Part shown: positions 23,342-32,352 of the stretch, one piece after another
Layout: each line of letters opens with the position of its first letter
Position numbering within the stretch: the stretch's first letter is position 1
IMG/VR virus record: IMGVR_UViG_3300028571_000037
Location: 1-54,681 of that record
Strand: one strand, 5' to 3'
Length of the DNA: 54,681 nt
From: a virus
The notes under the pieces: generated by a model
What the model was told of the DNA's origin: nothing
Databases searched by the model: none
The model's input: only the letters and a program-made list of their open reading frames with translations
Translations under genes and position numbers: made by a program

Positions 23342-24526
23342 ATGAACGCATTTTTTCTTTCAGTAAAAGCTGATGAACGTGAAAACATCTTATCACAACA
23401 CCGCAAAGTATATGACGGTTATCAGACTTTGAATCCAGCCGCGATGGATGCAATTCAACCTCTCTATACACAAGATTTTGCAAATGACAAAGAAGGATTA
23501 GTTGTGAATAATAAAGGTGAAGTAATGCCGTACACAAATATGGGAATAAATGAATCCAAATTAGACTTCTCACCCCTCGGTTATGCGAAACGAGTTATCA
23601 AAGGTGATATTTCTATCGAAGATGCGATGGAGGAATCAGGTTTACCCTTTATGTTAATTTCAAGATTGGTAAAAAAACTGACTGGTAAATCTCTTGAGAT
23701 CAGAGAAGAAGAAATGTGTGAACAATGTGATCAAGAAATGTCAGAGGAAAATGGTGATAAGATGACATTATCAATGTTGGGAGATGCGATTATGAATTCC
23801 CAAGAATTCCAAGATATATTTTCAATGATGGATCCCACAGAATTCGGTGACGAATTTGAATACACTGATAACGTATTATATAATGTCTTACAAGATTACG
23901 AAGGTGAACCATTTTATGATGATTTGTATGATTACTTGAGGGACAATTATTCCGAAAGTCTGTTCGACTCTTATTTGGTGACCGTTGGTGGTAATTACTC
24001 TGACGAAGATAACACCGAAGATATTGATTACGAAGAACTAGATGAGATCTATGCTGATGATATGGACGTATCTGACGAAGAATCAGCATATCAGTTTGTA
24101 TCCCACGGTCCCGATGATGTATACGGCACAATGAAGGATTATGATAGTGCTACGGGTTCCTACCACAAGATCGATTCTATGAAAGATGTCCAACAATATG
24201 ATGACAGCTCCGATATCAACAATATGTTTGGTGATCTATCCGATGGTATGGCTTTCTCTGACGAGGATCAATCCGATACATTCCAACACGATGCTGGTGA
24301 TGTAGATAGAGAAGGAGACTCAGGATTAGGTATGGATACCGAAAACGATATGGACCTATCAAAGGTTAAACCAGCATATGATTTTATGTCAGACGGTCCC
24401 GATGACCCCTATGGTGTTGAAGAAGAAGAAGACATCGAAGAAATGGTTGACGAAGACCTCAGGGAGTCATTCAAAGAAAAAAGAAAACTCGTTATGGAAA
24501 TGATGAGTAGAATGTCCAAGTTCTAA
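23342..24526 (+). CDS. Large acidic phage protein
   Basis: 394 residues, very acidic (Asp/Glu runs), with two copies of a YxFxSxGPDDxYG motif (~244 and ~362). N-terminal ~110 residues are a folded domain (FSPLGYAKRVIKGDISIED). CEQC...EM near residue 130 could bind metal. Possible scaffold or structural component by size, acidity and position in a late-looking unit; no homologous family identified. Ends at a strong terminator. Confidence 0.8.
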   Translation: MNAFFLSVKADERENILSQHRKVYDGYQTLNPAAMDAIQPLYTQDFANDKEGLVVNNKGEVMPYTNMGINESKLDFSPLGYAKRVIKGDISIEDAMEESGLPFMLISRLVKKLTGKSLEIREEEMCEQCDQEMSEENGDKMTLSMLGDAIMNSQEFQDIFSMMDPTEFGDEFEYTDNVLYNVLQDYEGEPFYDDLYDYLRDNYSESLFDSYLVTVGGNYSDEDNTEDIDYEELDEIYADDMDVSDEESAYQFVSHGPDDVYGTMKDYDSATGSYHKIDSMKDVQQYDDSSDINNMFGDLSDGMAFSDEDQSDTFQHDAGDVDREGDSGLGMDTENDMDLSKVKPAYDFMSDGPDDPYGVEEEEDIEEMVDEDLRESFKEKRKLVMEMMSRMSKF

Positions 24527-24532
24527 AACTAT

Positions 24533-24561
24533 ATCCCCTTTATAAACAAGGGGATTTTTTT
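24533..24561 (+). terminator. Intrinsic terminator
   Basis: ATCCCCTT TATAAAC AAGGGGAT followed by a T tract: 8-bp stem just after the acidic protein gene. Confidence 0.9.
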
Positions 24562-24572
24562 ATATTGGATAT

Positions 24573-25307
24573 ATGAAAATAGATTGTGTTTATATCATAT
24601 CTTTGGATTTAAGTCCTGAGTATATGACAGAATTAATCAATAGGGCTAAACAACTACCACTTTCCAAAGACACCAAAATTGTTATAAAAAAAGGTTTTCC
24701 AGGTATATCCTTAAAGTACAATCCAAACTCAGAATATCAGTTGTATAACAATTGGGACTTAACGGATTCGGGTAGTAAAGTATTTTTTTGGACTAGACCT
24801 GTGAAGTTTGGTGAAGCTGGTGGTATGATATCACACACACAATGTTGGGAAGACGCTTATAAACGAGGATATAATACAATTATGATTCTCGAAGATGATT
24901 TCACTCTCAATCATAAAATAGATTGGCAGATTTTTGATGGTTTGGGTAACTATTTTTGGGAGTTTTGTTTGTTATCACATAACTCGTTAGAAGATTATTT
25001 TACTGACATTCCAAAACCAGCATCTATTGGTGTGGATGGTTTTGTAAGGCCGACTTTTTTTTACAACACCCATACGTATATTATCAATAAAAGTGGAATA
25101 GAAAAATTGGTTGAATATTACTTACCAACCCTGAAGAAAAATATTATCGTCAGCGATGAATTTTTATCGGCCGTCACATCGTCTCATCCGAGGAAAGATT
25201 TGAGAGAGATGTACATATCGAATATATCAGCGATTGCTACAATTAAAAACTACACAGGACAATCAAGATCCGAAGGTATTGGTAACAGTTTGACTGAGAT
25301 AGAATAA
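24573..25307 (+). CDS. GT25-like glycosyltransferase
   Basis: 244 residues. N-terminal CVYIISLD and KFGEAGGMISHTQCWEDAY then TIMILEDDF follow the LPS glycosyltransferase family 25 pattern; EDD is the likely nucleotide-sugar/metal site. No signal peptide. Could modify host LPS or phage glycoproteins, possibly on hydroxylated residues made by the adjacent oxygenases. Substrate unknown. Confidence 0.8.
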   Translation: MKIDCVYIISLDLSPEYMTELINRAKQLPLSKDTKIVIKKGFPGISLKYNPNSEYQLYNNWDLTDSGSKVFFWTRPVKFGEAGGMISHTQCWEDAYKRGYNTIMILEDDFTLNHKIDWQIFDGLGNYFWEFCLLSHNSLEDYFTDIPKPASIGVDGFVRPTFFYNTHTYIINKSGIEKLVEYYLPTLKKNIIVSDEFLSAVTSSHPRKDLREMYISNISAIATIKNYTGQSRSEGIGNSLTEIE

Positions 25308-25814
25308 TTAGTCACGATATCCTCCCACGAGCATTTTGACTTCTTTTTCGTCAATATTCTGTTTACTCAACCATATTTTTTTTGTGTCGTAGACATCAAA
25401 TTTGATATGATTGAAAAATAAGAATAATGTACCTCTATTTGTATCGTATGTGATGGGATCCATATTAGTTTCGTAAACATATTTTTCCATCAAGACTGGT
25501 CCAAATGGTAATAACTTTCTTACGTCTTCCATAACCTCAGGTTGATAAAATTCGTTGGTCACCGAAATTGAGATAATATCTTCAAGTCCAAAGTCTTGAT
25601 TTTTGACGTATTTTACGAGTTCTGTTATGTATAATTCTTCCTCTACCAATACTAATTCTATGGGTTTTGTTGAATTGGTCAAAAACTCAATATCAATTTC
25701 TTTTTTATAAAAGATAACAAACTTATCAACGGTGTCGGTATATTTTTCGATTCTTTTTTTTAGACTGATTCTATTGTCGTGATAGAAAATACAGTCAATT
25801 ATTTTGTTTAACAT
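25308..25814 (-). CDS. Putative glycosyltransferase (GT17-like)
   Basis: 168 residues. The start MLNKIIDCIFYHDNRISLKK, then YTDTVDKFVIFYKK, resembles the N-terminus of GT17-type transferases (IDCFxFxNExDxLExRL...VDxFVI), but it is short and lacks a clear catalytic acid motif. Stops tail to tail with the GT25-like gene. Could be inactive or another fold. Confidence 0.5.
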   Translation of the reverse strand: MLNKIIDCIFYHDNRISLKKRIEKYTDTVDKFVIFYKKEIDIEFLTNSTKPIELVLVEEELYITELVKYVKNQDFGLEDIISISVTNEFYQPEVMEDVRKLLPFGPVLMEKYVYETNMDPITYDTNRGTLFLFFNHIKFDVYDTKKIWLSKQNIDEKEVKMLVGGYRD

Positions 25815-25868
25815 ATTTGTAATACTTTATTTATCTAATAATAGTCTTAATTTTTTAAAAAAAAAGAT

Positions 25869-26468
25869 ATGACATATTCTGATCCATTTATTAATCACTA
25901 TTCGGAACAAAACTTAGATTTTATGAACTTTTATGTCTTTAGTGAATTATTCACGGAAGAGGAGGTAGAGAACATTATAGAATTGGGTAATAGTTTGACT
26001 ATGAGAGAAGGAAAAATTAACGGAGGAAAAAATGATCTCAATACCGAAATTAGAAAAAGTGAAATCGGGTTTTTCGGGGTTACAGATCAGACAAGATGGA
26101 TTTTCGATAAGATTGCTGAACACGTTCTTATAGCAAACAAACAAATGTGGAACTTTGATCTGATCGGTTTCGGTGATAGTATTCAATTTACAAAATATTA
26201 TGGAGATGGTGGACACTATGACTGGCATGCTGATATTGGGGAAAGTGTTCCTCATCGAAAAATTTCTGTTGTAGTACAATTGTCTGATGAGGACGAATAC
26301 GAAGGTGGTAACTTACAATTCAACGTTGGAAGATACTACCCTCAAGCACCAAAAAAGAAAGGTACTATGGTGGTTTTTCCAACTTATATGTTACATAGAG
26401 TATCTCCTGTTGTCGATGGAACTAGGATGAGTTTGGTATCATGGGTTTCGGGACCCAATTTTAAGTAA
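25869..26468 (+). CDS. 2OG-Fe(II) oxygenase, PKHD type
   Basis: 199 residues. The iron triad is visible: HYDWHAD (HxD, ~117-123), HRVSPV (distal His, ~178) and TRMSLVSWV (Arg for 2-oxoglutarate, ~185). VVVQLSDEDEYEGGNLQF is the usual double-stranded beta-helix core. The family hydroxylates peptidyl residues or nucleobases using Fe(II), O2 and 2-oxoglutarate. Overlaps the next start by one base. Confidence 0.92.
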   Translation: MTYSDPFINHYSEQNLDFMNFYVFSELFTEEEVENIIELGNSLTMREGKINGGKNDLNTEIRKSEIGFFGVTDQTRWIFDKIAEHVLIANKQMWNFDLIGFGDSIQFTKYYGDGGHYDWHADIGESVPHRKISVVVQLSDEDEYEGGNLQFNVGRYYPQAPKKKGTMVVFPTYMLHRVSPVVDGTRMSLVSWVSGPNFK

Positions 26469-26866
26469 TGATTGAAAGAATAGAACCCACTGAAATTATT
26501 GGTAAACTTTCTGAACATAAAAAGTTTATGTGGATCTGTTATTTAAAAAATAGTAATGCTTTAGCAATCAGACCAACTTGGGATCCAGCACCATCGGGTG
26601 CTGAAAGTGTAATACTTTTAGTACACGACGAGTTTCCTAACTTGATTGTATTCGAAAGTTACATAGATGAGGCGTATGACCAGGTTAAGGAATTTGGTGT
26701 TATTGAATCAGATATTATTTATAGAAACAAATTGAGACCAATCATGATGACATTTAAAAATGGTTGGATAAATAAAACTTCAGGAAGTAATTGTTATTGT
26801 ACTGAAACGTTTGTAGACCTGATTATTGATCTACATCCTGAGTTCTTAAACACTTTATCTATTTGA
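26468..26866 (+). CDS. Unknown protein coupled to oxygenase
   Basis: 132 residues; TAATG overlap with the oxygenase gene. Alpha/beta with NKLRPIMMTFKNGWIN and a Cys pair (NCYCTE). No known domain. Probably acts with the oxygenase cluster. Confidence 0.7.
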   Translation: MIERIEPTEIIGKLSEHKKFMWICYLKNSNALAIRPTWDPAPSGAESVILLVHDEFPNLIVFESYIDEAYDQVKEFGVIESDIIYRNKLRPIMMTFKNGWINKTSGSNCYCTETFVDLIIDLHPEFLNTLSI

Positions 26867-27575
26867 ACCAACCTGTGTAGGTAAATCTGAGTTCAGGTGT
26901 TCCTGGGCTCACTGGTGATACAAAATGCCACTTACCCTTATCTTTTGGTAAGTAAAATAAAGTAAGGGTATTGAAAGTCGGTACTTCGATCCTCTCGACC
27001 TTTTCTCTTTTGTCATCCATAAAATGAAGTAGTCCACCATATTCGGGTAACCAATTTTTAGAGAGTTGATATACAAATCCTAAAGTACCATTAGGTGAAT
27101 CAACATGTGGGGATAGGTAATCTCCGATGCCGTAACAAGCAGCAAAAACTTCATCACTATCGGTGTATTTTGTTCCTGTAGATTGTGATATAAAATTTAA
27201 ACATTCTGAATCTACTAGCCATTTTCTCAAATTACACTCGGTACACAAACAATCCTCAAAATGATTATCTTTTGTTCTAAAGAAATTATAAGCAAATTTA
27301 CCCTCAGAAAAGGATTTTAAACTAATTTCATAGTTTTTACGGATTTCATTATAGTTTTCCTCGATATTTCGAACAAAGGAGGGACCAGTCTCGTTTTCTT
27401 GGGGAAAAGTAGACACTTCCCACCATTCAGAAGGCATTTCTTCACTAAACCACGAATAAAGTTTTTCAGCAATTTCTGGTTCCATGAAATTTTCTATTAC
27501 CACTACTTTATTTTTCTTGAATTCTTTTTTTACCAATTCAAGGTTTACCGATTTGTTTATAATTTTTTCAAACAT
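26859..27575 (-). CDS. 2OG-Fe(II) oxygenase with Cys-containing insert
   Basis: 238 residues. YLSPHVDSPNG gives HxD (~152-154), KWHFVSPVSPG the distal His (~217) and ELRFTYTGWF the 2OG-binding Arg. An insert CLCTECNLRKWLVDSECLNFI before the core has clustered Cys that may bind metal. N-terminal FKKNKVVVIENFMEPE is typical of prolyl-hydroxylase-like proteins. Convergent with 26468. Confidence 0.88.
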   Translation of the reverse strand: MFEKIINKSVNLELVKKEFKKNKVVVIENFMEPEIAEKLYSWFSEEMPSEWWEVSTFPQENETGPSFVRNIEENYNEIRKNYEISLKSFSEGKFAYNFFRTKDNHFEDCLCTECNLRKWLVDSECLNFISQSTGTKYTDSDEVFAACYGIGDYLSPHVDSPNGTLGFVYQLSKNWLPEYGGLLHFMDDKREKVERIEVPTFNTLTLFYLPKDKGKWHFVSPVSPGTPELRFTYTGWFK

Positions 27576-27578
27576 TTT

Positions 27579-28157
27579 TTAGTTTTCTGTGTTGAAGAAG
27601 AAGACCTGAAATAATCTACCATTCTCTTTATTGGTTCCAAAGTAATCCAAAGATACGTGGAAATTATTTGACCTGTATAGTATTAACCTGTTGAATACAT
27701 TACCTATTTTGTCTACCATTTCCCATTTTGTATAATCTTGACTGTCCATAGATATTATTTTATAAATAGGGTCATCATCCTGACCTTCGTAATTTTTCCA
27801 TGTTGAAATGTTCGTTTCCTTATGTTTGAAAAGACCGGTACCTGATGATAGAGGTGCGTCGGGTGTAAGATAACAAACTCCAGCCCAATCTGTGTATGAG
27901 TCAGTATGTATCCATGATCTGTCTTTAGAGGTCGTGTATTGGAAAGAACCAGTGTATTCTCCACCCCAATTAGTTACTTTACCAACGGTTGGTTCTAATA
28001 CTTTTTGAATAAGGTCCTTGATGTTATCATTTAAAAAAGATTTGGTTCTCTCACCAGGAAAATTACCTCTGACTTTATACTCTTGTTGTAGTGCAAAATC
28101 TCTAACTTCGTGTGGATTTGAATAAAAATCATCAATAACTAAGGAATTAACTCTCAT
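27579..28157 (-). CDS. DUF6445-type oxygenase-like protein
   Basis: 192 residues. IDDFYSNPHEVRDFALQ start, SWIHTDSYTDWAGVCYLTPD (HxD) and LILYRSNNFHVSLDYFG (distal His) fit the DUF6445 group, related to 2OG-Fe(II) enzymes. It follows the 28157 start on the same strand as the previous oxygenase, 3 nt apart, so they form an operon. Confidence 0.8.
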   Translation of the reverse strand: MRVNSLVIDDFYSNPHEVRDFALQQEYKVRGNFPGERTKSFLNDNIKDLIQKVLEPTVGKVTNWGGEYTGSFQYTTSKDRSWIHTDSYTDWAGVCYLTPDAPLSSGTGLFKHKETNISTWKNYEGQDDDPIYKIISMDSQDYTKWEMVDKIGNVFNRLILYRSNNFHVSLDYFGTNKENGRLFQVFFFNTEN

Positions 28158-28239
28158 TTTTTTAATTTTATTTTAATAATATAATTACTTTTGATAAAGA
28201 AAATGATATTTGTTGTATATAAACAATCAAATTGTAATT

Positions 28240-28557
28240 ATGGAAGTTAAGGAAATTGTACAAACTATCATTAGAGAACCTGTTTTGGAAGTTCATTTCA
28301 GAATGGATGTTGATGGTGACGATGTTATTCGTATCAAAGAATTTATCATAGGGGAAATTAACGACTATGGTTACGAAGTTTTTACCGAAAACTTAAACAT
28401 TTTCGACTCAATTGTATGGAGTGATGATAATTACGAAGATGATGGTTTTGCAGATATTGATAATGAACCGATGGAGGTAGATGAAGAAGAACTCATAATT
28501 TTTATGAATGAATTTTTTGTAATATCCGATGATATTCCTGAACCAGAATTTTTTTAG
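28240..28557 (+). CDS. Acidic protein of unknown function
   Basis: 105 residues from MEVKEIVQTIIREPVLEVHF; the ATG at 28240 is preferred over one 30 nt upstream. Contains the local strand pattern (LEVHFRMDVDGDDVI, then KEFIIGEIND) and a strongly acidic second half. Tag-like helix at the start, but no clear (I/L)xE end. Function unknown. Confidence 0.7.
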   Translation: MEVKEIVQTIIREPVLEVHFRMDVDGDDVIRIKEFIIGEINDYGYEVFTENLNIFDSIVWSDDNYEDDGFADIDNEPMEVDEEELIIFMNEFFVISDDIPEPEFF

Positions 28558-28559
28558 AG

Positions 28560-28567
28560 GTATTTAT
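28560..28567 (+). promoter_or_regulatory. GTATTTAT start-proximal motif
   Basis: GTATTTAT, 4 nt before the ATG at 28572. Confidence 0.45.
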
Positions 28568-28571
28568 TATT

Positions 28572-28802
28572 ATGCGACAAAAGACAATCGGGATGGAAGT
28601 ATTGATTGATATGTTCCAAAAGTTATCCGAAAACCCCGTTGAAATGGGGGAACAAGAAGATGGCGATGGTGGTGGGGGTAAAAGTCCCACAAAACATTTT
28701 GATTTATATAAACCTGTACGAGGTGCCGCAAATCAAATTGGAAATACTAAGTGGAGTGATTCATATACCCTAAAAAGGGGTGTGGCTAACACTTTATTTT
28801 AA
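28572..28802 (+). CDS. Small Gly-rich protein
   Basis: 76 residues: helix (IGMEVLIDMFQKLSENPVEM), an EDGDGGGGK linker, then a conserved-looking tail FDLYKPVRGAANQIGNTKWS...RGVANTL. Promoter motif links it to the late-type set. Unknown function. Confidence 0.65.
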   Translation: MRQKTIGMEVLIDMFQKLSENPVEMGEQEDGDGGGGKSPTKHFDLYKPVRGAANQIGNTKWSDSYTLKRGVANTLF

Positions 28803-28807
28803 TAATG

Positions 28808-28815
28808 ATATTTAT
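28808..28815 (+). promoter_or_regulatory. ATATTTAT motif
   Basis: ATATTTAT, 14 nt before the ATG at 28830. Confidence 0.35.
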
Positions 28816-28829
28816 ATAATAAAAAAACC

Positions 28830-30386
28830 ATGAAAAAGGTAAATTTGGAAGATGGAAACGCTTCTTTGAATAAGGTTCTCCTAATGATGAAATACGATAC
28901 GAGTAAGACTCTTAACGAAAATAAAGTTTTATTACAAGAACAAGAAATCCCAAAAGGTTACAGAAAAATCGTTGGTCAAGATTTTGTTCGTGGACCCAAA
29001 GCAGAAAAAATCAAACAAGGACTTCTCGAGTTACAAAGTGTTGAAGATTTTGCGGCACTAAATAAGTTTCACAAAGCTGCAGTTGGATTCGAAATTCCGA
29101 GGTTGTTGCAAAATGAATTGGGTGTTGGTGATGTTTTAAGAGCAAAACAAATTCAGGACCATCTGAAAAAAATCGGCGTTCAGATGACATATGGGTTGAA
29201 GGGACCTGCGAATGTAGACGGTTCATCAATCAAACTTAAATATATAAGAAAAACCGCTGAACCAAAACCTGAAGATACCAAAGTGCAACCCAAAACCACA
29301 AAACCACAATTTGTTGAAGGACCTACGAAAGAAGAAGTAAAATCTGGAAAAAAACTTCTTAAATCAGGTATGAAAGGTGAATTTGTAAAAGAGGTACAAT
29401 CTGTATTGAATGCACTGTCATCAGAACAAGGAAACTCTAATTTTTTTGTTGGTAAGGTCGATGGATTATTCGGTGGTAAAACAAAAAAGGGCTTACAAAA
29501 CTATCAAATTTCTGCAGGACTTAAATCCGATGGTGTTTTAGGAAAAGACACATTCGCTCTTCTTTTTAGAGACAAGACCGAACCATTGGCAGTTGCCAGT
29601 AAGAATACAAAATCAATTCTACCCACACGACCCGAATCAGGAGTTCAACGGGTTCCAACACTACCAACTCAAAACGCTCATGTAGATCCACAACCTGTAA
29701 TAAGAGAAAGTCTCAAAAAGAACCTCAAGACAAAATTAGTTGAAAAAACTCAAGAAAAAGAAAATCTTCTTATTGAATCAAAAATTACTACAAACAGATT
29801 CAAACTTATCTCAGAGGGTCTTGTAATTGAAACCGATGACGATAAAATCAGATTCGTTGAGACTGTCATCCAAGAAACAAATTACTTGGTGTCACAGGGA
29901 TATACCTCTAAGTCAATAAACGAAGGTTTATTTAGTGCTTTAGGAGGTTTATTCGGGGGATCTTTGAAAGCTATACCCGCCGTATTTGGCGAATATATCG
30001 CGAAGTGGCTTACTAAAACTTTAGGGGTTCCGCAGGGGTCGTTTATCGAAGGTGCTATTATGGCTTTGGTAGGTAACCTAAACATTGCTGATTACGATAA
30101 ATTTTTCACGGATTGTAGATTTGCTTCCAATAAAATCGCAGATTCATTAATTGAGGGATATCTTATTCAAATGCAGAACAAAATGAATTCAACTTCACAA
30201 GGAGCTTCAGGATTTATCGTATCGGCACTTCGTAACGCAGTTGCTGAAAACTTCTTGGAAGACAAAGAAGGTATCATTCAGATCTTACAAGACAAAATCG
30301 GTGATTTTCTATGTCCTAAACTGGCCAAAGTATCAAATGTAATCGCTGATAAAACAGAAGAAATTAAAGACAAGGCGGTAGCCTAA
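28830..30386 (+). CDS. Tagged virion-type protein with PG-binding domain
   Basis: 518 residues. The N-terminus has MMKYDTSKTLNENK then LLQEQE (L-Q-E site, ~residue 35), a longer version of the window's tag. Residues ~178-245 are PG_binding_1-like (KSGMKGEFVKEVQSVLNAL, VDGLFGGKTKKGLQNYQ, DGVLGKDTFALLF). The last ~150 residues are helical with a hydrophobic Gly-rich segment (LFSALGGLFGGSLKAIPAVF). Probably a packaged or ejected virion protein that touches peptidoglycan. Followed by a terminator. Confidence 0.85.
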   Translation: MKKVNLEDGNASLNKVLLMMKYDTSKTLNENKVLLQEQEIPKGYRKIVGQDFVRGPKAEKIKQGLLELQSVEDFAALNKFHKAAVGFEIPRLLQNELGVGDVLRAKQIQDHLKKIGVQMTYGLKGPANVDGSSIKLKYIRKTAEPKPEDTKVQPKTTKPQFVEGPTKEEVKSGKKLLKSGMKGEFVKEVQSVLNALSSEQGNSNFFVGKVDGLFGGKTKKGLQNYQISAGLKSDGVLGKDTFALLFRDKTEPLAVASKNTKSILPTRPESGVQRVPTLPTQNAHVDPQPVIRESLKKNLKTKLVEKTQEKENLLIESKITTNRFKLISEGLVIETDDDKIRFVETVIQETNYLVSQGYTSKSINEGLFSALGGLFGGSLKAIPAVFGEYIAKWLTKTLGVPQGSFIEGAIMALVGNLNIADYDKFFTDCRFASNKIADSLIEGYLIQMQNKMNSTSQGASGFIVSALRNAVAENFLEDKEGIIQILQDKIGDFLCPKLAKVSNVIADKTEEIKDKAVA

Positions 30387-30448
30387 GTAAATTGTGGGTT
30401 AGATACCCATAATCTAAACCAACAAAAGAAGGGGGGTGGTTTATCTAA

Positions 30449-30477
30449 GAAAGGGGGTTGAAAAACCCCCTTTTTTA
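30449..30477 (+). terminator. Intrinsic terminator between convergent genes
   Basis: AAGGGGGTT GAAA AACCCCCTT then TTTT: 9-bp stem, tetraloop. Placed at the end of the 28830 gene and overlapping the clpP stop, so it may act in both directions. Confidence 0.9.
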
Positions 30478-31149
30478 TGTCCTTTTGATAACTATTTCAT
30501 CGATGATCCCGTAGTCTACAGATTCCTGTGCTGACAACCAAAAATCTCGTAACATATCCTGTTTCACTTGTTCGGGGTCTTTATTACAGAACTTAGCCAA
30601 TAGAGTGATCAATATCTCATTAGTTTTTTCCCATTCGATGAAGTTAATACGAGCGTCTTGAATGTTACCTCCAGCACCACCTGAGGTTTGGTGTAACATA
30701 GTCTTTGAAAACCTGAGTGATGATCGTTTGCCTTTAGTTCCAGCACCCAACAAAACAGATCCCATAGACGCTGCCATACCTGTATTCACAGTTTTGATAT
30801 CACATTTGATGTAATCCATCACATCTACCATAGATAACCCTGATTTCACCGAGCCTCCTGGAGAATCAATATGCATTGTGATATCCAAATTATCCACCGA
30901 GTCGAGATACATAAGTTGAGCTTGGACAACAGTTGACATCGCATCATTTACGGGACCTGCGACCCACAACAAACGTTCTCTCATCAAACGAGAGAAGATG
31001 TCCATTTGTGTGACCCTCATTTCTCGTTCCTCTAAGATATAGGGTGTCATAGAGGCACTGACCTGTTGGTCGTAGTAGTGTAGGTTCATCGAGGACAGAC
31101 CATGTTCACTAATGGCGTACTTCTGAAAATCATTCATATTTGGGTTCAT
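30475..31149 (-). CDS. clpP: ClpP-family serine protease
   Basis: 224 residues, start at 31149 or the ATG at 31137. Catalytic triad visible: Ser ~128 in TGMAASMGSVLLGAG, His ~153 in MLHQTSGG, Asp ~202 in RDFWLSAQESVDYG, with the IDSPGGSV oxyanion loop at ~94-101. ClpP forms a tetradecameric barrel that needs a Clp ATPase; one is encoded at 49001. The phage version may degrade host or virion proteins or serve in maturation. Confidence 0.95.
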   Translation of the reverse strand: MNPNMNDFQKYAISEHGLSSMNLHYYDQQVSASMTPYILEEREMRVTQMDIFSRLMRERLLWVAGPVNDAMSTVVQAQLMYLDSVDNLDITMHIDSPGGSVKSGLSMVDVMDYIKCDIKTVNTGMAASMGSVLLGAGTKGKRSSLRFSKTMLHQTSGGAGGNIQDARINFIEWEKTNEILITLLAKFCNKDPEQVKQDMLRDFWLSAQESVDYGIIDEIVIKRT

Positions 31150-31151
31150 AA

Positions 31152-31541
31152 TTATCCTTCGTGGTTTATAATGTTAGAGTTAGCAAAGATAAGGTAAAGT
31201 CCAATAGATACCAATAATAATTTCAAAGCCAAACCAAATGAATTCGTTTGGTCAAACACAGTAGATAATGTTTGTAGGGAAAATAGTGATACAGTCAATA
31301 CACTCGCCTGTTGGGGATGTAGTGATGAAAAACGTTTGTACATTGTAACGAGACTAAACCAAATTGCTCCACCCGATACTATGATCCCTAAGATAAGTAA
31401 AATTGATAAAACTTGACCGATTCCGACTCCGATAAATGTTCCACCGATAAATGCGGTGATGGCCGCCAGTATTTGACGTAAAAAATAGTTGGTACCGTTG
31501 ATGGTTCCTGAAAATTGAAAATATTTTTTTAGTTTGTTCAT
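31152..31541 (-). CDS. DUF805 membrane protein
   Basis: 129 residues from MNKLKKYFQFSGTINGTNYF; the longer frame to 31607 reads through tRNA-Leu and is rejected. Starts with the YFxFxGRxxRxxYW-like DUF805 opening and has four hydrophobic spans. Bacterial DUF805 proteins are inner-membrane proteins of unclear function. Lies directly upstream of clpP and contains its likely promoter. Confidence 0.75.
   Translation of the reverse strand: MNKLKKYFQFSGTINGTNYFLRQILAAITAFIGGTFIGVGIGQVLSILLILGIIVSGGAIWFSLVTMYKRFSSLHPQQASVLTVSLFSLQTLSTVFDQTNSFGLALKLLLVSIGLYLIFANSNIINHEG
31184..31214 (-). promoter_or_regulatory. Bacteroidota-type promoter for clpP
   Basis: Minus strand: TTG (31214-31212), 20-nt spacer, TATCTTTG (31191-31184), 34 nt before the clpP start; embedded in the end of the DUF805 gene. 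Confidence 0.5.
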
Positions 31542-31564
31542 AGGTTTTGGATTATAAATGTTAG

Positions 31565-31650
31565 TACCACCTGCCGGAATCGAACCGGCACGGACCCTTC
31601 GGTCCATTTGATTTTAAGTCAAACTTGTCTACCTGTTTCAACAAGGCGGC
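31565..31650 (-). tRNA. tRNA-Leu(TAA)
   Basis: Minus strand, class II. The acceptor GCCGCCT (31650-31644) pairs with AGGTGGT (31572-31566), discriminator A. The anticodon loop CTTAAAA carries TAA. Variable arm TGGACCGAAGGGTCC, T-loop TTCGATT. No encoded CCA. Confidence 0.95.
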
Positions 31651-31681
31651 AACTTGTATAATTATAATAACTTAATTTGAG

Positions 31682-32173
31682 TTAGACAAATGAAACTTTG
31701 AAATCATCCCAAAGTGTTCCTACATCATTGGATAGAACAAAAGAGAAGATACTTGGTTCATATGGTTTTTGTTGAGGTTTCATACCTGCTTCCTCGGGTG
31801 TACGACTACCTTTTTTTATATTACAAAAATGACAACAGGTCACAAGGTTACTCCAAGTATTCTTACCCCCTCGTGATTTGGGGATTACGTGGTCTATTGT
31901 GAGATTTTTTTTACCACCACAATACACGCATTGGTTATGGTCTCGAGCATATAGACGTTTTCTACTGAGTTTCAGATGAGATGCTATATACCTAACGTAA
32001 CTCAAAAGACGTATTATCAAAGGTCTGGTAAACTCCCCGACGCTTGTCACAATCTTTTTGTTATCCTCACGAAGTACCTCAGCCTTCCCTTTTATTACCA
32101 AGATAAAACCCCTTCGGGTGCTTGTGACATTCAAGGGTGTATAATCTGAATTCAACACAAGTACCTTATCCAT
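31682..32173 (-). CDS. HNH endonuclease (McrA-like)
   Basis: 163 residues. N-terminal VLNSDYTPLNVTSTRRGFIL and a C-terminal HNH fold: CVYCG (~83), LTIDHVIPKSRGGKN (His of HNH with D), NLVTCCHFCNIKKG (Asn and second CxxC). The complete bbα-metal site suggests an active nuclease. This family is common in bacteria and phages and is not obviously a homing enzyme. Confidence 0.9.
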   Translation of the reverse strand: MDKVLVLNSDYTPLNVTSTRRGFILVIKGKAEVLREDNKKIVTSVGEFTRPLIIRLLSYVRYIASHLKLSRKRLYARDHNQCVYCGGKKNLTIDHVIPKSRGGKNTWSNLVTCCHFCNIKKGSRTPEEAGMKPQQKPYEPSIFSFVLSNDVGTLWDDFKVSFV

Positions 32174-32304
32174 ATATTAAATTTTCTATAAACAAAAATA
32201 CACAAAATTTTTCACTAAGATATAGTATTATATATTTTCTTCAGGTTCACAACTGGTGACTCCGATATCTTATTGGACATTACTATAAATAGTTATGATA
32301 AGGG

Positions 32305-32335
32305 TTTGTCTTGTGATTTTTTGGTTGTATCTTTA
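32305..32335 (+). promoter_or_regulatory. Promoter for tRNA-Arg
   Basis: TTTG (32305-32308), 19-nt spacer, TATCTTTA (32328-32335), 17 nt before tRNA-Arg(TCT). The remaining 32174-32304 stretch is AT-rich with nothing else recognised. Confidence 0.5.
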
Positions 32336-32352
32336 CCGAGGTAATACAATCT

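Noticed and set aside
28830-30386. Endolysin call for the PG-binding protein
   Set aside because: No catalytic domain is visible; only binding repeats and a tag.
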